A DNA stretch of 64,000 bases from Alcanivorax jadensis T9 (lineage in GTDB: Bacteria > Pseudomonadota > Gammaproteobacteria > Pseudomonadales > Alcanivoracaceae): positions 372,001-436,000 of the forward strand of contig NZ_ARXU01000002.1 in the NCBI RefSeq assembly GCF_000756655.1. Direction: 5' to 3'. Numbering within the stretch: position 1 is the stretch's first letter; each line of letters begins with the position of its first letter. The notes below the pieces were generated by a model. That model searched no databases, had not been told where the DNA came from, and was given only the letters and a program-made list of their open reading frames with translations. Of the stretch, positions 19,513 to 27,267 are shown piece by piece. The translations under genes and the position numbers were made by a program.

Positions 19513-19539
19513 GGGGCAGCACAATGCTGCCCCCTTTTT
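19513..19539. terminator. Rho-independent terminator
   Basis: GGGGCAGC-ACAAT-GCTGCCCC followed by CTTTTT, 8 bp after the stop of the secreted protein gene. Confidence 0.92.
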
Positions 19540-19542
19540 CGC

Positions 19543-20769
19543 CTAGCCATCGATAAGGGCTGAAAACGGAAAATAATCCAGAGAATATCCATCTTTGACT
19601 ACTTCACCCACCGGCACCACCGCCAGCCCATCCGCCCACACCGCAGAACTCAACATGCCGGAACTCTGATTGGGGTGTTTCTCCAGCACCAGATTGCCGT
19701 CCTTCTGTACGCAACGAACACGTAAATATTCCTGTCGCTTGCCGGCCTTTTTGACAGAAAAGTCCGCCGGCAGAAGGAAGGGTTCCGGCAAAACTTTTTC
19801 AGCACCACAGCAACGACGCAAGGTGGGCAACACCAGCATCAGGTAACAGACCAGCACCGCAGACGGATTGCCGGGCAGACCGAAAAACGGGATGCCATCC
19901 ACACTGCCGTAGGTGAACGGCTTGCCCGGCTTGATCGCCAGGCGCCAGAAATCCAGCTTGCCTTGCTGCTCCAGCACCGCCCGTAGATGATCCTCCTCGC
20001 CCACGGACACACCGCCGGTGGAGATAATCACATCCGGGCGCTGCTGAGGGTCGGTGAGAGCACGGGTCAGGGAGGCGTGGATAATGGCCGGGTCATCCGG
20101 CAGATGCTCCCGTCGCACTTCGGCAAAGCCACTCTGAATCAGCAGCTGCTCCAGTTGCGGGCCATTGCTGTCGTAAATCTTGCCGGGCAACGGCGTTTCA
20201 TCCGGCGCCTGCAGTTCATCCCCGCTGGTAAGCACCAGCACCCTGGGGGCATACACCCGCACCCGTGACACCCCCACCGAGGCGATCAGCCCCGCCGCCT
20301 GGGGAGTCAGGCGCTGACCGGCACGCATCACCACTTCATCCAGCCGGGCATCCTGCCCCGCCGGACGAATATTCTGCCCGTCGCTGACCGAAGCCTGTGC
20401 CGGCAGCCGCACCCGGCCGTCGGCGATTTCGCAGTCTTCCTGCATCAATACGGTATCTGCCCCGGCAGGCACTGGCGCGCCGGTGAAGATGCGCGCCACC
20501 TGCCCCGGCATCAGGGTGCCCGGCGGGTCACCGGCGGCAACACGCAGCGGCATGGGCAGAGTCAGACCGGGCTCGTCCAGGTCCGCATAGCGCAGGGCCA
20601 CGCCATCCACGGCGGCATTATCAAAGGCCGGCACATCCACGCGGGAGACCACGTCTTGGGCCAGGTACTGGCCACGGGCCTGATTGAGGGCAATCTCCTG
20701 GACCCGGGCAAACGGCGCTGCGCTGTCCAGCAATCGGGCCAGGGCATCCTCTACCGGCATCAAACTCAT
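19543..20769 (-). CDS. moeA: Molybdopterin molybdenumtransferase MoeA
   Basis: MoeA inserts molybdate into adenylated molybdopterin. Family blocks seen: VDVPAFDNAAVDGVALRY, RIFTGAPVPAGADTVLMQE, GKIYDSNGPQL, STGGVSVGEEDHL and FFGLPGNPSAV. The frame runs back to 20901, but the ATG at 20769 (MSLMPVEDAL) gives the normal 408-aa size and leaves room for the moaB terminal region. It is downstream of moaB on the same strand. Confidence 0.95.
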   Translation of the reverse strand: MSLMPVEDALARLLDSAAPFARVQEIALNQARGQYLAQDVVSRVDVPAFDNAAVDGVALRYADLDEPGLTLPMPLRVAAGDPPGTLMPGQVARIFTGAPVPAGADTVLMQEDCEIADGRVRLPAQASVSDGQNIRPAGQDARLDEVVMRAGQRLTPQAAGLIASVGVSRVRVYAPRVLVLTSGDELQAPDETPLPGKIYDSNGPQLEQLLIQSGFAEVRREHLPDDPAIIHASLTRALTDPQQRPDVIISTGGVSVGEEDHLRAVLEQQGKLDFWRLAIKPGKPFTYGSVDGIPFFGLPGNPSAVLVCYLMLVLPTLRRCCGAEKVLPEPFLLPADFSVKKAGKRQEYLRVRCVQKDGNLVLEKHPNQSSGMLSSAVWADGLAVVPVGEVVKDGYSLDYFPFSALIDG

Positions 20770-20809
20770 CCGCACATCCCTCCATGCTGCATCGTTGTTG
20801 TCATCGTCC

Positions 20810-21322
20810 TCAACGCCGAATCTGGGCGACAAAGTTACAGGGCCGATGACGGGCATCCAGCTGGTCGCGGATGATGCGATCCCAGCCGGTGGCGCAGGCA
20901 TTGTTGGAACCGGGCAGGCAGAAGATCACCGTGCGATTGGCCAGACCGGCCAGGCAACGGGACTGGATGGTGGACGAGCCGATGTCTTCCACGCTGACCT
21001 GGCGGAACAGTTCGCCAAAGCCTTCAATGTGCTTGTCGAACAACACACCCAGGGCTTCCGGGGTGGAGTCACGCCCGGAAAAACCGGTGCCGCCGGTGGT
21101 GAGAATGCCCTGGATGCGCTCGTCGGCGATCCACTCGGACACCACCTTACGCAGCTGGTAGATGTCATCCTTGACGATCTGGCGGGCCTGCAGCTGATGG
21201 CCGGCCTCCTGCAGACGCTGGACCAGAAGATCCCCGGAGGTGTCATTATCGGGGGTACGGGTATCGCTGACGGTCAACACCGCCAGGGCCAGGGGCTCAA
21301 AGGCTGCCGCGGGCTTGGACAT
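20810..21322 (-). CDS. moaB: Molybdenum cofactor biosynthesis protein MoaB
   Basis: A 170-aa member of the MoaB/Mog family that adenylates molybdopterin. It has LAVLTVSDTRTPDNDTSGDLL at about 17-37, ILTTGGTGFSGRDSTPEAL, and LPGSNNACATGWDRI. The frame extends to 21388, but AAGGAG sits 8 bp before the ATG at 21322, where similarity starts. Its stop codon lies 40 bp upstream of the moeA start. Confidence 0.93.
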   Translation of the reverse strand: MSKPAAAFEPLALAVLTVSDTRTPDNDTSGDLLVQRLQEAGHQLQARQIVKDDIYQLRKVVSEWIADERIQGILTTGGTGFSGRDSTPEALGVLFDKHIEGFGELFRQVSVEDIGSSTIQSRCLAGLANRTVIFCLPGSNNACATGWDRIIRDQLDARHRPCNFVAQIRR

Positions 21323-21480
21323 AGGGATTCTCCTTGCTGATGGCGCCAATGCTAGCACGAGCCATGCCACAGTGGCTGGACAGCACATCCCGGATTGACC
21401 GCTGCCAACAGCCCCCTGTTCGCCACAGTATGCTCACAGTACATTGACGCTATACAACGTGTTTATCGGGAGAGCTGACA

Positions 21481-22848
21481 ATGAGCAGCAGCATGGAAAC
21501 CGCCCAGCAGGATGCCGCCCGCCTGCCGCGCCTGCCACAACGCAAGCTGGACAATATACCGGGGGATTATGGTACGCCGTTACTGGGCGACACCATCCCG
21601 TTCCTCAAGGACTACCACAAGCTGGTCACCCGGCGGGCCGAAAAATACGGTCTGGTCTCCAAGGGATCGGTGCTGTTTCAACGCGGCGTAACCCTGCTGG
21701 GGCCGGAGGCCAACGAGTTTGTCCTCAAGGACCCGGAACACGTGTTTTCCAGCCGTGCCGCCTGGAACCCGTTCCTGGAGAAGCTGTTCACCGACGGGCT
21801 CATGTTGCGCGATTTCGCCGACCATAAGTTCCATCGCCGCATCATGCAGCAGGCATTCAAGAAGCCGGCACTGGCCAGCTACCTGGACCGCATGAACGCC
21901 CATATCAGCAGCCAGATCCACCCCTGGCAGACCGGTGAAACGCTAAGCTTCTTCGACCATATCAAGGCGCTGTTGCTGGATGTGGGCGCGCAGATTTTCT
22001 TCGGCCTGGACATGGGCCCGGAATCCGACAAGGTAAATAAATCCTTTATCGACTCCGCGGATGCCTCCCTGGCGGTATTGCGCCTGCCGATTCCCGGCAC
22101 CCTCTGGCACCGGGGCATGACAGGACGCCGCTACCTGGAAAAATTCGTCACCGATCTGATCCCGCAGAAACGGGCCAGCGAGACCCCGGATTTCTTCAGC
22201 GAGCTGTGCAAGGCCGCCGAAGAGGAAGGCGGCCTGAGCGATCAGGATGTGATGAACCACATGATCTTCCTGCTGTTCGCCGCCCACGACACCACCACCA
22301 GCACACTGTGCTCCATCATCTATCTGCTGGCACAGCATCCCCACTGGCAGGACCAGCTGGCCGAAGAAATGGCCAGCCTGGACAAGGACAGCCTCGACTA
22401 CGACGACCTGGCCAAGCTGGAAAAAACCAGCTGGGTATTCCGTGAAACCCTGCGCATGCGCCCGCCGCTGACCGCCTTCCCGCGCCGCACCGTCAAGGAA
22501 GTGACCTTCCAGGGCTACACCCTGCCGCGCAACACCCTGGTCAACCTCTCTCCCCTGTTCACCCATTACATGGAAGAGTATTGGAGCAACCCGCACACCT
22601 TCGACCCGGAACGTTTCAGCGACGAACGCGCCGAACACAAGAAGCATTTCTACCAGTGGATTCCCTTCGGCGGTGGTCATCACAAGTGCCTGGGCCTGAA
22701 CTTTGCCGAGCTGCAGACCAAGACCTTCCTGTTCCACTTCCTGCAACGTTACAAGGTTAGCCTGAAACCGGGTTATGAAATGCCGGTACAGCAAGTGCCG
22801 CTGATCATGCCCAAGGATGGTTTGCCGGTGGTGCTGGAAAAGCGGTAA
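21481..22848 (+). CDS. Cytochrome P450
   Basis: A 455-aa soluble bacterial P450. The haem Cys is in FGGGHHKCLG (about residue 400), the ExxR in RETLRMRP, and the oxygen-binding I-helix in FAAHDTTTST. The N-terminus lacks a membrane anchor. The architecture recalls CYP51/CYP26-like sterol or retinoid-type enzymes more than the alkane-hydroxylating CYP153 group, so the substrate is open. No ferredoxin or reductase gene lies beside it. A palindromic GTGTTTATCGGGAGAG region precedes the ATG with a good Shine-Dalgarno. Confidence 0.92.
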   Translation: MSSSMETAQQDAARLPRLPQRKLDNIPGDYGTPLLGDTIPFLKDYHKLVTRRAEKYGLVSKGSVLFQRGVTLLGPEANEFVLKDPEHVFSSRAAWNPFLEKLFTDGLMLRDFADHKFHRRIMQQAFKKPALASYLDRMNAHISSQIHPWQTGETLSFFDHIKALLLDVGAQIFFGLDMGPESDKVNKSFIDSADASLAVLRLPIPGTLWHRGMTGRRYLEKFVTDLIPQKRASETPDFFSELCKAAEEEGGLSDQDVMNHMIFLLFAAHDTTTSTLCSIIYLLAQHPHWQDQLAEEMASLDKDSLDYDDLAKLEKTSWVFRETLRMRPPLTAFPRRTVKEVTFQGYTLPRNTLVNLSPLFTHYMEEYWSNPHTFDPERFSDERAEHKKHFYQWIPFGGGHHKCLGLNFAELQTKTFLFHFLQRYKVSLKPGYEMPVQQVPLIMPKDGLPVVLEKR

Positions 22849-22897
22849 AGCAGCACGGCTTCGCCTCCAGCGACGAGCTGCTAGCTACAACGCCGCT

Positions 22898-23085
22898 GCA
22901 GGAGCGTCGCTGGCGGCGCGATTGAATGTAGGAGCACCTCTTGAGGTGCGAACCGAGCGTAGCGAGGCAACAAGGGGAGCGTCAGCCGTTCTTACTGAAA
23001 CCTGTCGAGCTCTGGAATGCCTGATCGCCCTGCGGTCGATATCCACGCAAGCCCGGTTCGCGGCTCAAGCTCCGCTCCTACAGCG
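22898..23085. repeat. GTAGGAGC hairpin repeat, compound copy
   Basis: A partial arm CTGCAGGAGCGTCGCTGGCGGCGCG (22897 on) precedes a full left arm GTAGGAGCACCTCTTGAGGTGCGAACC (22928 on). The right arm is GGTTCGCGGCTCAAGCTCCGCTCCTAC (to 23081). The arms here match less well than in other copies, as if it is a fusion of two. No gene is seen in 22849-23228. Confidence 0.75.
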
Positions 23086-23228
23086 GCTTTGTAGAAATGC
23101 CGAGGTCCTGGGAACTTTCCACCCGTTCCCTATCCAACGAGCGTAGCTCGTAGCTTTACTCTTCAGGCATGAATCCGGTCCCGGTTTGCGGCTATACTGC
23201 GGGCACATTTTTTACCCGATAGACAGCC

Positions 23229-23870
23229 ATGAAGTACGCCATCCTGCCGGTCACGCCCTTCCAGCAAAACTGCTCCTTCCTGAAATGCGACACCACCGAC
23301 AAGGTGGCCATCGTCGATCCCGGCGGCGATCTGGACAAGATTCTGGAAGCCCTGCAGCAGGTCGGCGGCACGCCGGAAAAGATTCTCGTCACCCACGCCC
23401 ACCTGGACCACATCGGCGCCGTGGCCGAGCTCGCAGAAAAACTGGATCTGCCCATCGAAGGGCCACACACCGATGACCAGTTCTGGATCGACATGCTGCC
23501 CCAGCAGGCGCAGATGATGGGCTTTCCCGCCTCGCGCCCGTTCACCCCGAACCGCTGGCTCGAGGAAGGCGACACCGTCACCGTGGGCGAAACCCGTCTC
23601 CAGGTGCGTCACTGCCCGGGCCACACCCCCGGGCACGTGGTGTTCTACCAGCCGGAAAGCAAACTGGTGGTGGTCGGCGATGTGCTGTTCAACGGTTCCA
23701 TCGGCCGCACGGATTTCCCCAAGGGAGATTTCGACACCCTGGTCCAGGCCATCAAGGACAAGTTGCTGACCCTGGATGACGATGTATCCTTCATCCCCGG
23801 CCACGGCCCCATGTCCACTATCGGTCACGAGCGGGCCAACAATCCCTTCGTTTCCGGCAAACACGGTTGA
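23229..23870 (+). CDS. MBL-fold metallo-hydrolase, glyoxalase II-like
   Basis: A 213-aa metallo-beta-lactamase-fold enzyme. The binuclear metal site is THAHLDHIG (HxHxDH), with further ligands in CPGHTPGH and VVGDVLF and the last His in FIPGHGP. It is of the YcbL/GloB-related type, so likely a thioester or glyoxalase-type hydrolase in the cytoplasm. The MscS gene starts 7 bp after its stop. Confidence 0.9.
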   Translation: MKYAILPVTPFQQNCSFLKCDTTDKVAIVDPGGDLDKILEALQQVGGTPEKILVTHAHLDHIGAVAELAEKLDLPIEGPHTDDQFWIDMLPQQAQMMGFPASRPFTPNRWLEEGDTVTVGETRLQVRHCPGHTPGHVVFYQPESKLVVVGDVLFNGSIGRTDFPKGDFDTLVQAIKDKLLTLDDDVSFIPGHGPMSTIGHERANNPFVSGKHG

Positions 23871-23877
23871 GGCAGAG

Positions 23878-24411
23878 ATGGAATCCAGCGCAATGAAATG
23901 GGGCCTGACAATTGCCGTTATCCTGGTGGCCTGGCTGTTGTCCGTATTACTGCGGGGCGCCACCCGGCGCCTGGGCCGACGTCGTGATTTCAGCCGGGCA
24001 CGTATCTTCCAGACGGCAGTCGTGATCAACAGCGCCTGTGTGGTACTGGCTCTGCTGTCCATCGGCATCCTCTGGGGCCTGAACGGCAGCGGCCTGATGG
24101 TGTTCGCCACATCGATGATGGCCCTGCTGGGTGTGGCCCTGTTTGCCAGCTGGTCCATGCTCAGCAACACCACCGCCGCCATTATCCTGTTCTTCAGCGC
24201 CCCCTACCGGGTGGGCGATCGCATCCGCCTGCTCGATGGCGACAACACGGTCACCGGGCAGATCCGTTACATGGGGCTGATCTTCATCACCGTTCAGGAC
24301 GAGTTGGGCCACCGCTACACCCTGCCCAACAACCTGCTGCTGCAGAAGACCGTGATTCGCCTGCGCGGCGACACCCTGCCCAAAGACCAGAAACACTGCC
24401 GGGCTGACTAA
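23878..24411 (+). CDS. Small MscS-family mechanosensitive channel
   Basis: A 177-aa protein with three hydrophobic segments and the MscS pore and beta domain: GVALFASWSMLSNTTAAIILFFSAPYRVGDRI, then GQIRYMGLIFITVQDELGHRYTLPNNLL. It lacks the C-terminal cage domain of larger MscS channels, so it is a minimal form. The frame opens at 23776 inside the hydrolase gene, but the ATG at 23878, with AGAG just before, is the sensible start. Probably cotranscribed with the hydrolase. Confidence 0.88.
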   Translation: MESSAMKWGLTIAVILVAWLLSVLLRGATRRLGRRRDFSRARIFQTAVVINSACVVLALLSIGILWGLNGSGLMVFATSMMALLGVALFASWSMLSNTTAAIILFFSAPYRVGDRIRLLDGDNTVTGQIRYMGLIFITVQDELGHRYTLPNNLLLQKTVIRLRGDTLPKDQKHCRAD

Positions 24412-24494
24412 CACACCCGCGACAGAGTAAAGTGACACTTTATTGAAAGGCCTTGCCGGTTTGGGCCGTTGCTGATCAACACAAGGACGACACC

Positions 24495-24797
24495 ATGCGG
24501 CTGCTCTTTCCCCTGATCTTCATCACCCTGCTGGCCGGCTGTCAGAACGGTACTGAGGCCGGCAACACCCTGCCGGACGCCTGTTACCAGGCGCCGGAAA
24601 CCGGCATGTGCAAGGCGGCTTTCCAGCGTTACTACTACGATCAGGAAAGTGACAGCTGCAAGAGCTTTACCTGGGGTGGCTGCAAGGGCAGCGTGCCCTT
24701 CGACACACAGGACGCCTGCGTGCAGACCTGTAATGCCAGCAACAGCGAGCCTGCCAACCCGGCGAAAACCTATCGCAGCAAGGGAGATCCGCAATGA
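24495..24797 (+). CDS. Kunitz/BPTI-domain lipoprotein
   Basis: A 100-aa protein with a lipoprotein signal (LLAGC, Cys16) followed by one Kunitz-type inhibitor domain. All six Cys of the BPTI fold are present in order (DACY, GMCKAAF, DSC, WGGCKG, DAC, QTC), with the family blocks RYYYDQESDSC and FTWGGC. The residue after the second Cys is Lys, as at the P1 site of BPTI, so a trypsin-like target is likely. The frame opens at 24453 but AAGGA lies before the ATG at 24495. The stop overlaps the next gene by 4 bp. Confidence 0.88.
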   Translation: MRLLFPLIFITLLAGCQNGTEAGNTLPDACYQAPETGMCKAAFQRYYYDQESDSCKSFTWGGCKGSVPFDTQDACVQTCNASNSEPANPAKTYRSKGDPQ

Positions 24798-25132
24798 GTC
24801 AAACATCGTCCCTGGGCATGGCCCGGGCGGTTTATGTACTTCACCTGGTGGGGCTGATCACCGGTGGGCTGACCGCCGTTGCCGGAGTTATCATTGCCCA
24901 CCTGTACGCCGGGGATGCAACACCGCCCCTGCGTGAGCACTTCCGCTTCCAGTACCGCACCTTCTGGATAGGCCTGCTCTACAGCGTCATTGCCGGCATC
25001 ACCACCCTGGCCTTTATCGGCTGGCTGCTGATGGCGGTGCTCACCATCTGGTGGATCGTGCGCTGTGCCCGCGGCCTGAGCACCCTGAATCGCAACGTGG
25101 CACCTGCCCGGGTCGACACCTGGGGCTTTTGA
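24794..25132 (+). CDS. DUF4870-like small membrane protein
   Basis: A 112-aa protein with three to four hydrophobic segments (VYVLHLVGLITGGLTAVAGVII, FWIGLLYSVIAGITTLAF, FIGWLLMAVLTIWWIVR) and the REHFRFQYRTFW stretch between, which is typical of the DUF4870/Tic20-like group. Function unknown. Its ATG overlaps the Kunitz gene stop, so the two are in one operon. Confidence 0.8.
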   Translation: MSQTSSLGMARAVYVLHLVGLITGGLTAVAGVIIAHLYAGDATPPLREHFRFQYRTFWIGLLYSVIAGITTLAFIGWLLMAVLTIWWIVRCARGLSTLNRNVAPARVDTWGF

Positions 25133-25190
25133 GCTGTCACAATATTGTCACCCTGGCCCGCCAGACTGGTGGGCCAATCAAGGAGATACC

Positions 25191-25886
25191 ATGCTGTCCC
25201 TGCGCCTTATACCGCTCGTCCTCTGCGCCCTGTTCCTGTCCGCCTGTGCCCGTAGCCCGGTGGTCCAGCTCTATGATGGCCCCGCCAAGTCCGACAGCCA
25301 GGTGCTGACCGTGCGGGTGCCCAGTGAAATAGAAGTGTTCACCATCAACGGCAAGGAAGTGGATGGCGTGAATACCTTCTTCGCCACCGACTTCAAGGAA
25401 CTCAAGCTGGCCCCCGGCCGCTACGAAATCCTCGCCTACTACAAGGAGCTGTGGCAGCTGGATGCGGACAACCACGACATCGTGAAAACCAACCCGGCCA
25501 ACTTCATCGTCGATGGCAAGGCCGGCGAGAAATGGCAGCTGGATTACGACAAGCCGGCCAACGTGGAAGAGGCGCGCGCCCTGGAAGATTCCTTTACCGG
25601 CCAGGCCATCAACACCGCCACCGGTGAAAAAGTCGCGGCCAAGGAATCCAACCTGATCCTCAAGCGCGGCTTCCTCGCTCCCATCACCGGCGAAGAGGTG
25701 AGCACCGCCTCCAGCAAGAACATCGCCCCCCAGCAAAGCGCCTCTCCGGCACCGACCGAGCCTGCTGCGGCAGCGGCAGCAGCACAACCGGCACCCGCCG
25801 CCAGCTACCTGGACACCCTCAAAGCCCAATGGAAGCAGGCCACCCCGGAAGAACGCCGGGAGTTTCTGCAGTGGATTTCGCAGTAA
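25191..25886 (+). CDS. DUF2057 family lipoprotein
   Basis: A 231-aa protein with lipobox LSAC (Cys19). The DUF2057 (YccT-type) core includes VPSEIEVFTINGKEVDG, LAPGRYEILAYYKELW and ILKRGFLAPITGEE. An Ala/Pro-rich linker follows and the end reads EERREFLQWIS. The role is unknown. GGAG lies 9 bp before the ATG. Confidence 0.85.
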   Translation: MLSLRLIPLVLCALFLSACARSPVVQLYDGPAKSDSQVLTVRVPSEIEVFTINGKEVDGVNTFFATDFKELKLAPGRYEILAYYKELWQLDADNHDIVKTNPANFIVDGKAGEKWQLDYDKPANVEEARALEDSFTGQAINTATGEKVAAKESNLILKRGFLAPITGEEVSTASSKNIAPQQSASPAPTEPAAAAAAAQPAPAASYLDTLKAQWKQATPEERREFLQWISQ

Positions 25887-25900
25887 CCGGCTACCTGATA

Positions 25901-25927
25901 ACGGAAATGGCTTAACGCCATTTCCGT
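25901..25927. terminator. Hairpin terminator after the DUF2057 gene
   Basis: ACGGAAATGGC-TTAAC-GCCATTTCCGT is an 11-bp perfect stem, 15 bp after the stop; the T tract is weak (TCTTCC). Confidence 0.75.
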
Positions 25928-25944
25928 TCTTCCCTACGAAGCCG

Positions 25945-26168
25945 CTGTAGGAACGTAGCGTAGCGGAGTAACGACCGTAGGTCGGCCCGAAGGGTGAGCG
26001 TAGCGAATAACACCGCTTGAGGTGCGAACCTTGCGAAGCAAGGAATCGCCCAGAGGGCGATCAGGACTCGCCGAACCTAACAGGTTTCTCCAGGTAGGCC
26101 TGACATTCTCTGAGAATTTTGTCGCCTCGCTGCGCTCGGTTCGCGCCTCAAGATGCGCTCCTACAGCG
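25945..26168. repeat. GTAGGA(A/G)C hairpin repeat, long copy
   Basis: Starts CCGCTGTAGGAACGTAGCG and ends GCGCTCCTACAGCGG, with the inner elements CGCTTGAGGTGCGAACC, GGAATCGCCCAGAGGGCGATC and GTCGCCTCGCTGCGCTCGGTTCGCGCCTCAAG. It closes the region just outside the left boundary of the island. Confidence 0.8.
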
Positions 26169-26202
26169 GCCTTGTAGATGAATTAGTCGCAACGTCCGCC
26201 GA

Positions 26203-26262
26203 TCACTCCCCCTGAATCGTCGCCACCACCCGCCTCGCCCCACCATGATCCCGGTGCTCGCA
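26203..26262 (-). pseudogene. yjbQ: 3' end of yjbQ, cut off by the island
   Basis: On the minus strand 26262-26203 encodes CEHRDHGGARRVVATIQGE and a TGA stop. This is the standard C-terminus of the YjbQ family (GIYLCE-HRDHGG...QGE). The rest of the gene, ending GTWQGIYL, lies at the other island end (39750-40136). The two pieces join in frame if the sequence between 26263 and about 39771 is removed. Confidence 0.93.
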
Positions 26263-26263
26263 C

Positions 26264-26296
26264 TGACATCAACCCCGAATGACACACTTTTTGACA
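26264..26296. other. Left end of the island (candidate recombination site)
   Basis: Going inwards: TGACATCAACCCCGAA, TGACACAC, then TTTTTGACACCCC. The TGACA words repeat three times in 33 bp and TTTTTGACA also occurs near the right end. These may be recombinase binding sites. Confidence 0.5.
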
Positions 26297-26556
26297 CCCC
26301 TATTATCCACTCCTGGCGCCCTATTAGCAGCATAGACGCATGTCAAAAGATATCCGCTGAATCAGGAGAGAAATTTGACAAAATAAGGGAGCCGTCATCA
26401 ATTCAGCTGTCATTCTCAACATTTGCCTACACAACCATTCGCCCTATGAACCAGTTGGGGATATCTTGGCATGACAAAGTAACCTTGATCCGCCCTCGCA
26501 AGATTCACGTGCGTATTAAAGCGTGGGAAAGAAAAAAGCCAACGGCGTTATGATCA

Positions 26557-26820
26557 TCATCGAATCTCCATCATTAGGCGAGGAGCAGGTCGCAAACACA
26601 GTTCTTTGACTGTGAAGTCACCGTCCACTGCCGCGATCACCGTATTCCTATGCTTTGCTTCGAGAGAGCTGGCTCCAACCAGGATGTCGCCTGGGCAAAT
26701 CCCAGCATCCACAATGGATGTTCTGGCGGCACGAACGAAGAACGTGGCGGTCGGACGGGTAACACAGCTCATTGAGATCCAGCCGAACCTCCTCAAAGCC
26801 CTGGGCGGGGGACGGATGAT
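26557..26820 (-). pseudogene. umuD: Frameshifted umuD remnant
   Basis: The C-terminal S24 peptidase part of UmuD is readable on the minus strand in two frames. First HPSPAQGFEEVRLDLNELC (about 26818-26762), then after a shift near 26763 VTRPTATFFVRAARTSIVDAG, ICPGDILV, and NTVIAAVDGDFTVKELCLRP (to about 26580). The Ser and Lys of the catalytic pair can still be found (TSIVDAG, FTVKEL). The N-terminal cleavage region and the last 30 or so residues are missing, and no umuC follows. It is therefore a dead fragment carried in the island. Confidence 0.85.
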
Positions 26821-26974
26821 CTGCAACGGCACAACAAACGGCAATACAAATACTGTACAAAAAAACAGCACGCTCAATAAACCACAACCATTCCCAATTA
26901 GATGGCCTTAGGCTATCAATGACACTAAACTTAGCTCCATATCCAGCCCATTTTTTTGCGTATGGAGGCAGCCC

Positions 26975-27199
26975 ATGCTGCAGAGAGTGTTGTGCGGCTA
27001 CACCACCGCCATCAGCAAGTTCAAGTCGAATCCCAGTGCCGCTTTGGCTGAGGCTAACGGCCAGGCCATTGCGGTTTCCTCGAACAATCAGATCCAGTTC
27101 TATGCCGTCCCAACCGCTCTTTTCGAGAAAATGGCGGAGTTATGCGAGACTGCGCAGCGGAACGAAGCTCCAGGCAAGGCGACCCCCAATAATCTATAA
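26975..27199 (+). CDS. Phd/YefM-like antitoxin
   Basis: A 74-aa protein with the Phd/YefM pattern: ISKFKSNPSAALAEANGQAIAVS (N-terminal DNA-binding part), then IQFYAVPTALFEKMAEL. Such proteins bind their own promoter and neutralise a partner toxin, but no toxin gene follows: the next gene is the restriction enzyme 68 bp on. It could be an orphan, or a small regulator of the restriction gene. There is a second in-phase start at 26964 region; the ATG at 26975 is preceded by GGAGGC. Confidence 0.75.
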   Translation: MLQRVLCGYTTAISKFKSNPSAALAEANGQAIAVSSNNQIQFYAVPTALFEKMAELCETAQRNEAPGKATPNNL

Positions 27200-27267
27200 C
27201 CAACTCCTTGTCACACCGAACATAGCCAGTAATTTCCCTTGCTAAGAAAAGAATGATTGGAGAATCA

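Noticed and set aside
23163-24182. 339-codon open frame antisense to the metallo-hydrolase and MscS genes
   Set aside because: No family signature; both plus-strand genes are well supported.
26245-26553. 102-codon open frame at the left island end
   Set aside because: It spans the yjbQ remnant and the candidate recombination site and has no known signature or Shine-Dalgarno.
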